Below are positions 1-7,247 of a stretch of DNA of 64,000 bases, in pieces. A model generated the notes under the pieces. It had not been told where the DNA came from. It made no database searches and was given only the letters and a program-made list of their open reading frames with translations. The position numbers and the translations under genes are program-made. Positions within the stretch are counted from its first letter, which is position 1; each line of letters starts with the position of its first letter. Source of the stretch: Reichenbachiella agariperforans (GTDB taxonomy: Bacteria > Bacteroidota > Bacteroidia > Cytophagales > Cyclobacteriaceae); contig NZ_FRAA01000002.1 in assembly GCF_900142205.1 (NCBI RefSeq), forward strand, positions 308,282 to 372,281, read 5' to 3'.

Positions 1-519
1 ATGGGCATCACACCGATGCTAAGCCGAGATGCCCCAGAGATCCAATCCGCAGACAAAATCATCTTCCCTGGCGTAGGTGAGGCAAGTAGCTCGATGAAAG
101 CACTGGAAAACTACGGATTGATCGAGGTGATCCAAAATGCCAAGCAGCCCTTCCTAGGCATCTGTCTCGGCATGCAGATGATGTGTGAGTCATCCGAAGA
201 AAATAACACCCAAGGGCTCGGCATATTTCCTTTGCCTGTGAAGTTGTTCGCTGGAGGAGCAGTGAAAGTGCCACACATGGGATGGAACCAAATCGAAGCG
301 TTGAAAACACCGATTTTCAACGGACTGGAAGAGAAAGAGTACATGTATTTTGTGCACTCCTACTACGTACCGGATTCGGAATGGACGATTGCCAAAGCGA
401 GCTATCCAACCCCCTTCAGTGCGGCACTTCACAAAGACAACTTCTATGGCTGCCAGTTTCACCCCGAAAAGAGTGGGACATTTGGCCAGCAGATTTTGAA
501 GAATTTTATTGAGATGTAG
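1..519 (+). CDS. hisH: Imidazole glycerol phosphate synthase, glutaminase subunit HisH (5'-truncated by window edge)
   Basis: Glutamine amidotransferase half of the HisH-HisF complex; it releases ammonia from glutamine, which HisF uses to make imidazole glycerol phosphate in histidine synthesis. The class I amidotransferase nucleophile is visible in GICLGMQ (Cys about residue 55 of the visible part), and the His/Glu pair in FHPEKSG (about 154 and 156). HisH proteins normally carry about 25 more residues before the first one seen here, so the ATG at position 1 is most likely internal and the gene starts outside the window. It is the first visible gene of a his cluster continuing as hisA-hisF-hisIE, but two toxin-antitoxin-like genes separate it from hisA. 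Confidence 0.95.
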   Translation: MGITPMLSRDAPEIQSADKIIFPGVGEASSSMKALENYGLIEVIQNAKQPFLGICLGMQMMCESSEENNTQGLGIFPLPVKLFAGGAVKVPHMGWNQIEALKTPIFNGLEEKEYMYFVHSYYVPDSEWTIAKASYPTPFSAALHKDNFYGCQFHPEKSGTFGQQILKNFIEM

Positions 520-599
520 ATTAGTCGGAAATGGATAGTTGGGAGTCAAGGATCGAAGTTGAAATTGAAAATCATCGATAGATTAGGTATTTTTACACC

Positions 600-833
600 A
601 TGAGTACCTTAGAACAGATAACAGAAAAATTAAAACTGATCAAAGAAGAAACCATTTTAAACCAAATTTTGGAGATGGTAACCCTTGAACTCGAAATGAG
701 TCAGAAGATCATGACACTAAGTGATGCTCAAAAAGCAGCTATTCAAGAAGGAATTGATGACATTGAAGCAGGGCGAACATTCAGCCATACAGAAGTCAAC
801 CATCAAATTGAAGGATGGCTGAAAGAAAAATAA
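600..833 (+). CDS. Antitoxin-like protein of a RelE/ParE-type module
   Basis: A 77-residue, largely helical, charged protein. Its C-terminal half (SDAQKAAIQEGIDDIEAGRT, followed by a short helix ending in GWLKEK) has the pattern of small antitoxins that pair with RelE/ParE toxins in Bacteroidota: an EG.. D.EAGR.. .H.EV...I ..L segment. The assignment rests on that pattern and on the next gene, which starts 19 bases before this one ends, an arrangement typical of type II toxin-antitoxin operons. It would bind and neutralise the toxin and probably repress its own promoter. The 80 bases after hisH may hold its own promoter, but I see no clear element. Its place inside a his operon suggests later insertion. 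Confidence 0.7.
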   Translation: MSTLEQITEKLKLIKEETILNQILEMVTLELEMSQKIMTLSDAQKAAIQEGIDDIEAGRTFSHTEVNHQIEGWLKEK

Positions 834-1112
834 TTTGGACAGCCAAAGCGGCTTTTGATCTTCAAAGGATTGTTGAATACTGGGTAGATAAAACAGGAAA
901 TAGCCAGTACAGTGCCAAGCTATTCAAACTCGTTAATAAGTCAGTCTTAACCCTCAAAGTATTCCCTAATACAGGTAGAGTTTCTGATTTTGATGATGTA
1001 CGAGTAAAACCAGTCCTCAACTATTTGATTTTCTATCAGACAACCCCCAAAAGAAATAAGAATTTTGAGAGTATGGGACTCTCGCAGAAACCCCGATAAA
1101 CTGAAGATATAA
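815..1112 (+). pseudogene. RelE/ParE family toxin with a frameshift near its 3' end
   Basis: The frame from ATG 815 encodes a ParE/RelE-fold protein (WTAKAAFDLQRIVEYW at the start, then a VFPNTGR-like turn and VRVKPVLNYLIFY), normally an mRNA-cleaving or gyrase-inhibiting toxin. As written the frame ends at 1099 with an untypical tail (KRNKNFESMGLSQKPR). Removing one base from the C5-A4 run at 1044-1052 gives EIRILRVWDSRRNPDKLKI and a stop at 1110-1112; that is the usual last strand of the family and ends 2 bases before hisA. So the gene has a one-base insertion, a sequencing error, or uses frameshifting at the run. The antitoxin frame upstream looks intact. Confidence 0.75.
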
Positions 1113-1114
1113 TT

Positions 1115-1834
1115 ATGCGTATCATTCCCGCAATAGATCTAATAGATGGCAAGTGTGTCCGACTCACCAAGGGTGACTATGACCAGAAAAAAATATACAA
1201 CGAAAATCCACTCGAAGTGGCTAAGGAATTCGAAGCGGCGGGTATCAAACACCTCCACCTCGTAGATCTGGATGGGTCGAAAGCTCGTGAAATCAAAAAT
1301 GCAGCAGTACTTGAAAGCATCACTGCTCACACAGGGCTGATCGTCGATTTTGGGGGAGGTATTCGTTCGGACAGAGACATCAACATCGCTTTTGATGCGG
1401 GTGCTGCTCAGGTCAACCTCGGCAGTGTAGCCTTAGAAAACAAAAACTTGTTCGGTGAGTGGCTCCAGAAGTTCGGGAGTGAAAAAATCATCCTCAGTGC
1501 CGACTCCACCAATCGCAAGATCGCCATCAACGGCTGGCAAGAAGAATCTCAAGTAGACCTTTTTGACCTGATCAAAGAATACGAAGCAATGGGCAACCAG
1601 TATATGGTCTGTACAGACATCAGCAAAGACGGTATGTTGCAAGGAATCGCCGTAGATTTGTACGAAGACCTGATGCGTGAATTTCCAAAACAAAAGATAG
1701 TCGCTAGCGGTGGCGTCAAAGACATCACAGATGTAAAGGCCGCAGCTGCACTAAAAATGGACGGCATCATCATCGGCAAAGCCATCTACGAAAACAAGAT
1801 CTCACTGAAACAACTCGAAGCATATGCTGACTAA
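1115..1834 (+). CDS. hisA: ProFAR isomerase HisA
   Basis: 1-(5-phosphoribosyl)-5-[(5-phosphoribosylamino)methylideneamino]imidazole-4-carboxamide isomerase, the Amadori-type isomerisation before HisHF in histidine synthesis. It is a 239-residue (beta-alpha)8 barrel, the usual length. The first-strand acid is Asp8 in IPAIDLIDG and the second is Asp130 in ILSADST; phosphate-binding loops are [10 protein letters not shown] (about 78-87) and VASGGVKD. It starts 2 bases after the restored toxin stop and overlaps hisF by 11 bases, so translation of the two is probably coupled. Confidence 0.97.
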   Translation: MRIIPAIDLIDGKCVRLTKGDYDQKKIYNENPLEVAKEFEAAGIKHLHLVDLDGSKAREIKNAAVLESITAHTGLIVDFGGGIRSDRDINIAFDAGAAQVNLGSVALENKNLFGEWLQKFGSEKIILSADSTNRKIAINGWQEESQVDLFDLIKEYEAMGNQYMVCTDISKDGMLQGIAVDLYEDLMREFPKQKIVASGGVKDITDVKAAAALKMDGIIIGKAIYENKISLKQLEAYAD

Positions 1835-2579
1835 AAGAATCGTCCCATGTCTGGACATCAAAGATGGCCGTACCGTCAAGGGCGTCAACTTCGTCAACCT
1901 ACGTGATGCCGGAGACCCTGTCGAACTTGCTGCAATCTACTCGGAGCAAGGGGCCGACGAACTCGTCTTCCTCGATATCACCGCCACTGGAGATGGCCGA
2001 AAAACCACCGCAGAGCTCGTGGAGAAAGTCGCCGAGAAAGTCAACATCCCATTCACCGTCGGTGGTGGGATCAAATCTGTGGAAGATGTCTACACTTTGT
2101 TGCATCGTGGCGCAGACAAGATATCGATCAACTCCTGGGCGGTCAAAGAACCCAAAGTACTCGACGAACTCGCGGCACAGTTTGGGAGTCAGTGCGTCGT
2201 ACTCGCGGTGGATGCCAAGCAGATAGATGGCAACTGGAAGGTGCATTTGGTAGGAGGGAAAGTCCCTACCGAGATTGATTTATTTGACTGGGTGCGCGAA
2301 GCAGAAAGCCGTGGTGCAGGCGAGATATTGTTCACCTCGATGGATCACGATGGGTCGAAAGCCGGCTTTGCCAACGAAGCACTGGCTAAAATGTCCGACA
2401 TGGTCAACATCCCGATCATCGCTTCGGGCGGAGCGGGGAGTATTCAAGATTTTGCGGATACCTTTGTGCATGGCAAAGCAGATGCAGCACTGGCCGCCAG
2501 CGTATTTCATTTCAAAGAAATTGAAATCCCAACACTAAAACAGGAACTAAAATCGCAAGGAATAGCGATGAGAATATAA
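1824..2579 (+). CDS. hisF: Imidazole glycerol phosphate synthase, cyclase subunit HisF
   Basis: Cyclase half of IGP synthase; it uses ammonia from HisH to convert PRFAR to imidazole glycerol phosphate and AICAR. The 251-residue barrel has both catalytic acids in the expected places: Asp11 in PCLDIKDG and Asp130 in VLAVDAKQ. Phosphate loops are TVGGGIKS (about 78-85) and IASGGAGS. The start lies inside the hisA coding end (11-base overlap). Length and motifs match the family with nothing missing. Confidence 0.98.
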   Translation: MLTKRIVPCLDIKDGRTVKGVNFVNLRDAGDPVELAAIYSEQGADELVFLDITATGDGRKTTAELVEKVAEKVNIPFTVGGGIKSVEDVYTLLHRGADKISINSWAVKEPKVLDELAAQFGSQCVVLAVDAKQIDGNWKVHLVGGKVPTEIDLFDWVREAESRGAGEILFTSMDHDGSKAGFANEALAKMSDMVNIPIIASGGAGSIQDFADTFVHGKADAALAASVFHFKEIEIPTLKQELKSQGIAMRI

Positions 2580-2651
2580 ATCAGTCTGGAAACAATAGAC
2601 AAAAACCCAAAGGGCAATTGACTACACACTCCGACTAACGACTACATACTT

Positions 2652-3245
2652 ATGAATATAGATTTCGAAAAAACTGATGGACTAGTACCTGCGATCATTC
2701 AAGACGCTAAGACAAAGAACGTCCTGATGCTAGGCTACATGAATCAAGAAGCACTGACTAAAACCCAAGAAACGGGCAAGGTAACCTTCTACAGCCGTAG
2801 CAAACAAAGGCTCTGGACCAAAGGCGAAGAAAGTGGCAACTTCCTAGAGCTAAAAGACATCAAACTAGACTGTGACAATGACACGCTGTTGATAGCTGTC
2901 AATCCCGTAGGACCTACCTGTCACAAAGGAACAGACACGTGCTGGGGCGAAGAAAACAAAGCAAGCTATGGTTTTCTCTCTCAACTAGAAGCAGTCATCA
3001 AAGACCGTCACGACAACCCAGACGAAAAATCATACACCTCCTCTCTGTTCAAAAAAGGCATCAATAAGGTGGCTCAGAAAGTAGGAGAAGAAGCTGTAGA
3101 AGTCGTCATCGAGGCAAAAGACAATGACGAAGGCTTGTTCCTCAACGAGTCGGCAGATTTGATGTACCACTACCTGATACTCCTCAGAGCCAAAGGCTAC
3201 TCGCTAGAGGATGTCGTAAAGGTATTGGACGAACGACACAAATAA
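2652..3245 (+). CDS. hisIE: Bifunctional phosphoribosyl-AMP cyclohydrolase / phosphoribosyl-ATP pyrophosphatase HisIE
   Basis: Fusion of steps 2 and 3 of histidine synthesis. The N-terminal HisI domain (about 1-105) shows FYSRSKQRLWTKGEESGN, the metal-binding acids DCDND, and the zinc motif CHKGTDTCW. The C-terminal HisE domain (about 108-197) shows the MazG-like helices with KVGEEAVEVVIEAKD and ESADLMYHYLILL. The 197-residue length is normal for the fused form. A 72-base gap separates it from hisF, and a strong hairpin terminator follows 5 bases after the stop, so it is the last gene of the operon. Confidence 0.97.
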   Translation: MNIDFEKTDGLVPAIIQDAKTKNVLMLGYMNQEALTKTQETGKVTFYSRSKQRLWTKGEESGNFLELKDIKLDCDNDTLLIAVNPVGPTCHKGTDTCWGEENKASYGFLSQLEAVIKDRHDNPDEKSYTSSLFKKGINKVAQKVGEEAVEVVIEAKDNDEGLFLNESADLMYHYLILLRAKGYSLEDVVKVLDERHK

Positions 3246-3250
3246 AAAAA

Positions 3251-3283
3251 GGTGGTGAGGACATGTCCTCACCACCTTTTTTT
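3251..3283 (+). terminator. Rho-independent terminator of the his operon
   Basis: A perfect 13-base-pair inverted repeat (3251-3276) followed by seven T residues, beginning 5 bases after the hisIE stop. It also faces the converging gene at 3300-4040 and has an A-tract on its left, so it could work in both directions. Confidence 0.9.
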
Positions 3284-3299
3284 ATTCATCATTAATCTC

Positions 3300-4040
3300 T
3301 TAATTGATCTTTTCTATTGTTGATCCACTCGTCAAATCTATTGTTTTGATACGAGCATCTCCTGCGTAACGTAGCACGCTTGCCCCACTAGCGTTTAGTC
3401 GAATCTCATCTGTGATTACTATTTCGGCACTACTCGCCCCAGAGAGTTTGACATCTGCCATACTGACCTCCATGTCTGCGTCTTGCATTCTACTAGACCC
3501 TCCGATCTCTAATTGAATCGAAGTGGCACTACCTCTAAGTTCCAGATTAGATGCGCCTTGTATATTCGCAATGATGTTCTCTGTAGCAATTTGGGTTCTC
3601 AAAAAACTCGCCCCCGTCAAATCAAACGTCACATCCTCTTTGTATATCACATCAGTGGCCGTCAGTCTTGACGCTCCCCTTACAGAAATGTACCCTATTG
3701 GGTTATTGGTATATACCCGAGCTTTCAAGATGGTTCTACCACTGATATCAATCCCTCCTTCTACACCTATAACCAATTCTCCTTCTTTTTGGTACGCTTC
3801 TATAAATTCATGAAGATTTTCATTGGATTCAATCAAGACATATTGCTCATCCGAGTAAAACACTTCTACATCGAATGCATCCGATACGCTGATACTACTA
3901 AAATCCTCAATCGCTATCTCCTCCGTAGTGACCGTCGAAGATGGGCTAATCGTGGCATCATCACAAGACGCAAACATGATCACTACTGCGAGCAACCCTA
4001 GCTGCCAGATTTTTTTATGCTTACTATTCATATCCTTCAT
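3300..4040 (-). CDS. GIN-domain (DUF2807) putative lipoprotein
   Basis: A 246-residue exported protein from the ATG at 4040 (a TTG at 4055 is in frame, but the ATG has a purine-rich stretch just before it). The N-terminus is basic, then hydrophobic, then FASC, a lipobox placing the acylated Cys near residue 26. The rest shows the beta-solenoid pattern of the 'head GIN domain' family: VSDAFDVEVFYSDEQYVLIE, IRGASRLTA-type repeats, and successive LSGASSAEI and NASGASVL strands. Proteins of this family are common in Bacteroidota and have no established biochemical role. It converges on the his terminator and stands alone. Confidence 0.85.
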   Translation of the reverse strand: MKDMNSKHKKIWQLGLLAVVIMFASCDDATISPSSTVTTEEIAIEDFSSISVSDAFDVEVFYSDEQYVLIESNENLHEFIEAYQKEGELVIGVEGGIDISGRTILKARVYTNNPIGYISVRGASRLTATDVIYKEDVTFDLTGASFLRTQIATENIIANIQGASNLELRGSATSIQLEIGGSSRMQDADMEVSMADVKLSGASSAEIVITDEIRLNASGASVLRYAGDARIKTIDLTSGSTIEKIN

Positions 4041-4338
4041 TTTTTCTCTATTCAAAATGTAAGAATGGATTAGCCAATAAGTGTGCCATTTCTAAACTCT
4101 CCAATCAAAACAGAAAAAAATGACCCATATGCCCTTTTCAAAAACACGATATATGCTAAATAGAGCGGGGTAAATGACAATATACCTGAATATAGGTATT
4201 GAATACAGCGAGAGAGATGTGCATCTTTGAATTGTAATCAGACAACACCTAGATCAACCTAGACTAGCTCTTGATTAAAGATAATTTTTCTCGAATAAAT
4301 GCTGCTGACGGTACCATAACTATGGTGCCGTTATTTTT

Positions 4339-4788
4339 TTATTCGATTTCCAAAATCGTTTGCGTTTGGTTCATCCATGAGAAATCATCTCCCTTTATCT
4401 TTCCCAAAATCAACTGGGCAATAGGAGATAGCGGTGATATGGCCATCACGAACTCTGAGCCAACCTTGATTTGACCCAAACTGATTGATATAAAGAACTT
4501 TCCCTTCTCGGTACGCAACAGTGCTCCCGACTCTACCTTGTCAGATATCTTTTTGGGATTGATCCCCTTGAGCATTTTCTGCTGATGCACGAGTTCTGTT
4601 AGTTTTTTGGCGTACATATCGCGCTCGTTTTGACTCATGGCTCGACCCGTCTCATATTTGTCACCAGCCGATGACTTGGTCTCATTATTCGCAGAGGCCT
4701 GTGCAGCCTCCATACCAGACTTGGCGATATATATCTTCTCTACTAAAACTGCCTCGCAAGCTTTGTAGACCTTTTCTTTCTTTGTCAC
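4339..4788 (-). CDS. GreA/GreB C-terminal-domain-like protein
   Basis: A 149-residue protein with an N-terminal helical region and a C-terminal part matching the Gre-factor FKBP-like domain: GKFFISISLGQIKVGS, then ISPLSPIAQLILGKIKGD, which corresponds to the 'ISP.SP.G..LLGK..GD' block of GreA/GreB. The N-terminal region is shorter and less regular than the Gre coiled coil (Gre factors are about 158 residues), so transcript-cleavage activity is uncertain. It starts with GTG 3 bases after the stop of the upstream 331-residue gene, implying coupled translation. Related Bacteroidota proteins are sometimes mislabelled 3-oxoacyl-ACP synthase; nothing here supports that name. Confidence 0.7.
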   Translation of the reverse strand: MTKKEKVYKACEAVLVEKIYIAKSGMEAAQASANNETKSSAGDKYETGRAMSQNERDMYAKKLTELVHQQKMLKGINPKKISDKVESGALLRTEKGKFFISISLGQIKVGSEFVMAISPLSPIAQLILGKIKGDDFSWMNQTQTILEIE

Positions 4789-4791
4789 TGG

Positions 4792-5787
4792 TTACAAAAT
4801 TATCTTCATCACTCTACCTCCACTTCCTGCTGCCCAAATACTACCATCTGGAGCGACATCTAAAGTATGGTATCCTTCGTAAGTGGTCTTTTGCCAAGTA
4901 TAACCTCCATCATTAGACACGTAGGTTCCTCCAGGACCCGTCGATACGACTTGATCACAACTCACAAAACGAACAGATGACTGGTAAACTGGAAAATTAT
5001 CTGCAGGAACCCATGACTCCCCACCATCTTCAGTAATCATTACATTATCACTACCTTGGTTTTCTTTGGTGTAATCCCCACCAACAGCCACGCCATGTTT
5101 CTCATCACAAAAGTCCAGAGAAAATATCCCCTGACTGGATTCTCCTTGAATAAACGGGACATATATAGCACTCCATACAGAAAAAGAACTGTTGGCTTTC
5201 AATATGCGAGCCATACGCCCCCCTGTCCCATTCATAAAAAAATTATCCCCTAAGTAAAGATGACTGCCACTTGCTGCAAATCCTCCTGCTTCATTTTCTG
5301 CCATCATGGGTAGTTTGTTAGGGTTGACACGCTTCCAAGATGCACCTCCATTTTTAGTCTTGAGTACAAAAAGTTTATTCGCTATAGGATCTCCCGTCAA
5401 GACACCCGTTTTTGAGTCAGAAAAAGAAATCCCGTTAAAAAATCCTTCAGGATAGTTGTTGGCAAACACGGACTTCCACGTAACTCCCGCGTCTATCGTT
5501 CGGTAGACATTGGACTTGTTCCCTAGACCTGCGCTCATCACGACGACTTCTGTAGGGCTAAGTACTTCTACGTCTCTGAAGTCTAATGAATCTGTGCCTG
5601 GGATTTTCACAGTCGCCCATGTTATTCCCCCATCTTCTGTTTTCGCAAGCGCTCCATGGCTGCCGCTCACCCATATAATCTTCTGATCGTAAACAGATAT
5701 ACCACGCAAAGACGCCTCAGTATTGACATCTATCTGCGCGTGGGCAATAGTGGCAGCAAACGAGAATAAAAGCAGGAGTTGTTTCAT
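4792..5787 (-). CDS. Secreted Ycf48/BNR-like beta-propeller protein
   Basis: A 331-residue exported protein: signal peptide of about 17 residues (KQLLLLFSFAATIAHAQ), then repeated sialidase/BNR-type blades with the Asp-box-like pattern 'TEDGGITW', 'TIDAGVTW', 'TKNGGASW', 'TEDGGESW', 'SNDGGYTW'. This pattern is shared with Ycf48/HCF136 photosystem assembly factors, but in non-phototrophs such proteins have no known photosystem role; periplasmic or surface binding is the safest inference. It is the first gene of a two-gene unit with the Gre-like protein. Confidence 0.8.
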   Translation of the reverse strand: MKQLLLLFSFAATIAHAQIDVNTEASLRGISVYDQKIIWVSGSHGALAKTEDGGITWATVKIPGTDSLDFRDVEVLSPTEVVVMSAGLGNKSNVYRTIDAGVTWKSVFANNYPEGFFNGISFSDSKTGVLTGDPIANKLFVLKTKNGGASWKRVNPNKLPMMAENEAGGFAASGSHLYLGDNFFMNGTGGRMARILKANSSFSVWSAIYVPFIQGESSQGIFSLDFCDEKHGVAVGGDYTKENQGSDNVMITEDGGESWVPADNFPVYQSSVRFVSCDQVVSTGPGGTYVSNDGGYTWQKTTYEGYHTLDVAPDGSIWAAGSGGRVMKIIL

Positions 5788-6199
5788 ACTACAAATTACA
5801 TGGAATGTATGAGATAATTATACAAGCAAACGCATCTATATGCACTGAAGGTTATAAATCCCCTGCCATACAGGGTCAATCGGTATTTCTGGGGAGAGAT
5901 CTAGGATTACTTCGTGATTCAAGATTCATTGTTCGAAATTCATTATTGTTTTTCGTGAATAACCATCTCTTATAAGCCTTGAGCTTAATTTGAATGACTG
6001 GAATAAAAAATATCGAATCTGTCTACCGAGTTTACCCCCCCAACTTTACAGAGTGATCCGCCATACAGAGCAAATTTATTTAATGAGTGCAAAACGACAT
6101 ACTAGACAAAGGCTTTTGAACAAAAACAGCAGTCAGTATTGATAAGATTTATATCGAGTCTATACCGTTGAAAAAAATCGAAACGGTAAGGGAATGGAG
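5788..6199. other. Intergenic region with dispersed repeat, no gene
   Basis: About 410 bases between the Ycf48-like gene and tRNA-Val. It is AT-rich, has stops in all frames at short spacing, and contains one copy of a dispersed repeat (5903-5948). I see no coding frame or terminator in it. The minus-strand frame through the tRNA (6102-6311) is not a gene. Confidence 0.6.
5903..5948 (-). repeat. Dispersed intergenic repeat, copy 1
   Basis: Read on the minus strand, these 46 bases match 29989-30035 (plus strand) with about six substitutions and one single-base gap. Both copies lie in gene-free AT-rich spacers and share the core ATTTCGAACAA and the flank ACGAAGT. Confidence 0.7.
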
Positions 6200-6274
6200 T
6201 GGGACATACTGGATTCGAACCAGTGACCTCTGCCCTGTCAAGGCAGCGCTCTAAACCAGCTGAGCTAATACCCC
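6200..6274 (-). tRNA. tRNA-Val (GAC)
   Basis: Full cloverleaf on the minus strand. The acceptor pairs GGGGTAT with ATGTCCC (two G-U pairs), discriminator A; D arm GCTCAGCTGGTTTAGAGC; anticodon stem CTGCC/GGCAG with loop TTGACAG, giving anticodon GAC (valine); T arm ACTGG-TTCGAAT-CCAGT. The 3' CCA is not encoded. An upstream GATATTTGCG at about 6295-6304 resembles the Bacteroidota -7 element except for its first base. Confidence 0.95.
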
Positions 6275-6303
6275 ATTTAGTTTCGTTAACCGAGGCGCAA
6301 ATA

Positions 6304-6420
6304 TCACCCAAACAATTTGAATAACAAATATGGCAGCCCCAAAATAATAATTAATAGAATAAGTCCCCAAAACTTATTCTTACGCTCACTTTCTGGTTCC
6401 AACTGATTGTAATAACTCAC
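6304..6420 (-). CDS. Predicted 38-residue single-pass membrane peptide
   Basis: A short frame from GTG 6420 to TGA 6304. It encodes a polar charged N-terminus (SYYNQLEPESERKNK) followed by one strongly hydrophobic helix (FWGLILLIIILGLPYLLF, about residues 17-34) and a short basic tail. The GTG overlaps the stop of the upstream methyltransferase (GTGA), the classic arrangement for coupled translation. The layout of polar head, helix and conserved-looking Pro suggests a real inner-membrane microprotein. No family recognised; function unknown. Confidence 0.55.
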   Translation of the reverse strand: MSYYNQLEPESERKNKFWGLILLIIILGLPYLLFKLFG

Positions 6421-7190
6421 TTAGTCAAGATACAAAATAAATCTAGGTTTTGGTCAGACTCATCAGCTAGATAAAAATCATCATGATGAATCTCCGCTAC
6501 CAAACCTGCGTCTTGATCTTGGAGTTTATTCCGGTTGAGTCGGTTCAGTATTTCATAGGGAATCCTCAATATAGGAGCAGGCAACTTGTGCTGTAGGTTG
6601 AAAATATCGAAGCGCATAATTTTATTGACAGAAGTTCTGTTCTGCTCGTGGTAGGTCATTACTTTTTCATTGCCCGCGATCCCTTTCATCTCTACTTTGG
6701 AAAAGATTCCTTGAGCTAGTGCTTTTAATTCGCTGCTCGTGTATTCACGGATGTGCCAAGGGTTTCGTGATAGAGACATTTTGATATTAGGAGTTGTAAT
6801 GATAGCCGTTCCTCCTGGTTTGAGGACACGGTGAATCTCTTCGAGAAAAAGCTTATCGTTCTGGATATGCTCTATCACTTGAAAACTGATAACTACATCA
6901 AAACTATCTGTAGGAATACCATCAAAAGGAGGGAAAACTGCTTGGCGAAATTCCACACCCGTGTGTTTTTCCTTGAGCGCATCGATCACTTCCTGAATCT
7001 TGTCTAATGCCAGATACTCCTCTGCCACTGGGGACAGCAATTCTATACCTCTACCCTCACCACAGCCAGGCTCGAGAACCTTGCCAGAGACGAATGGTTT
7101 AGCTTCATAATAGGCCTTTAGCAACCGTTGGTGTATGGGGTTGTCTGAGACGATTTTATCAGAAGCGATTTCAGTTGTAAATGTCGACAT
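6417..7190 (-). CDS. Class I SAM-dependent methyltransferase
   Basis: A 257-residue protein with a Methyltransf_11-type Rossmann core: motif I VLEPGCGEGRGIELL (about 38-52), the acidic residue after strand 2 in YLALDK, motif II FDVVISFQVIEHI (about 98-110), and post-II EIHRVLKPGGTAIITTPN (about 118-135). The substrate is not identifiable; similar proteins act on small molecules, quinone precursors or glycan lipids. Its stop overlaps the start of a 38-residue membrane peptide. A TAGTTTTG element ends 5 bases before the ATG, so the transcript may be almost leaderless. Confidence 0.85.
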   Translation of the reverse strand: MSTFTTEIASDKIVSDNPIHQRLLKAYYEAKPFVSGKVLEPGCGEGRGIELLSPVAEEYLALDKIQEVIDALKEKHTGVEFRQAVFPPFDGIPTDSFDVVISFQVIEHIQNDKLFLEEIHRVLKPGGTAIITTPNIKMSLSRNPWHIREYTSSELKALAQGIFSKVEMKGIAGNEKVMTYHEQNRTSVNKIMRFDIFNLQHKLPAPILRIPYEILNRLNRNKLQDQDAGLVAEIHHDDFYLADESDQNLDLFCILTK

Positions 7191-7194
7191 GTAG

Positions 7195-7202
7195 CAAAAC
7201 TA
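7195..7202 (-). promoter_or_regulatory. TAnnTTTG-type -7 promoter element before the methyltransferase
   Basis: TAGTTTTG followed by CTAC, matching the Bacteroidota -7 consensus TAnnTTTG. It lies only 5 bases before the ATG, so transcription would begin at or next to the start codon. No clear -33 TTG/TTTG at standard spacing. Confidence 0.35.
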
Positions 7203-7247
7203 AAGTATTAATGATCTCAAAACCCGAAAATAATCTATATTTAGAAC

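Noticed and set aside
4305-4338. A hairpin (ACGGTACCAT/ATGGTGCCGT) followed by T residues on the plus strand
   Set aside because: Adjacent genes are on the minus strand, where no T-run follows the stem; too weak to call a terminator for the Gre-like gene.
6102-6311. A 69-codon minus-strand reading frame
   Set aside because: It runs through tRNA-Val; its middle is a translation of the tRNA.
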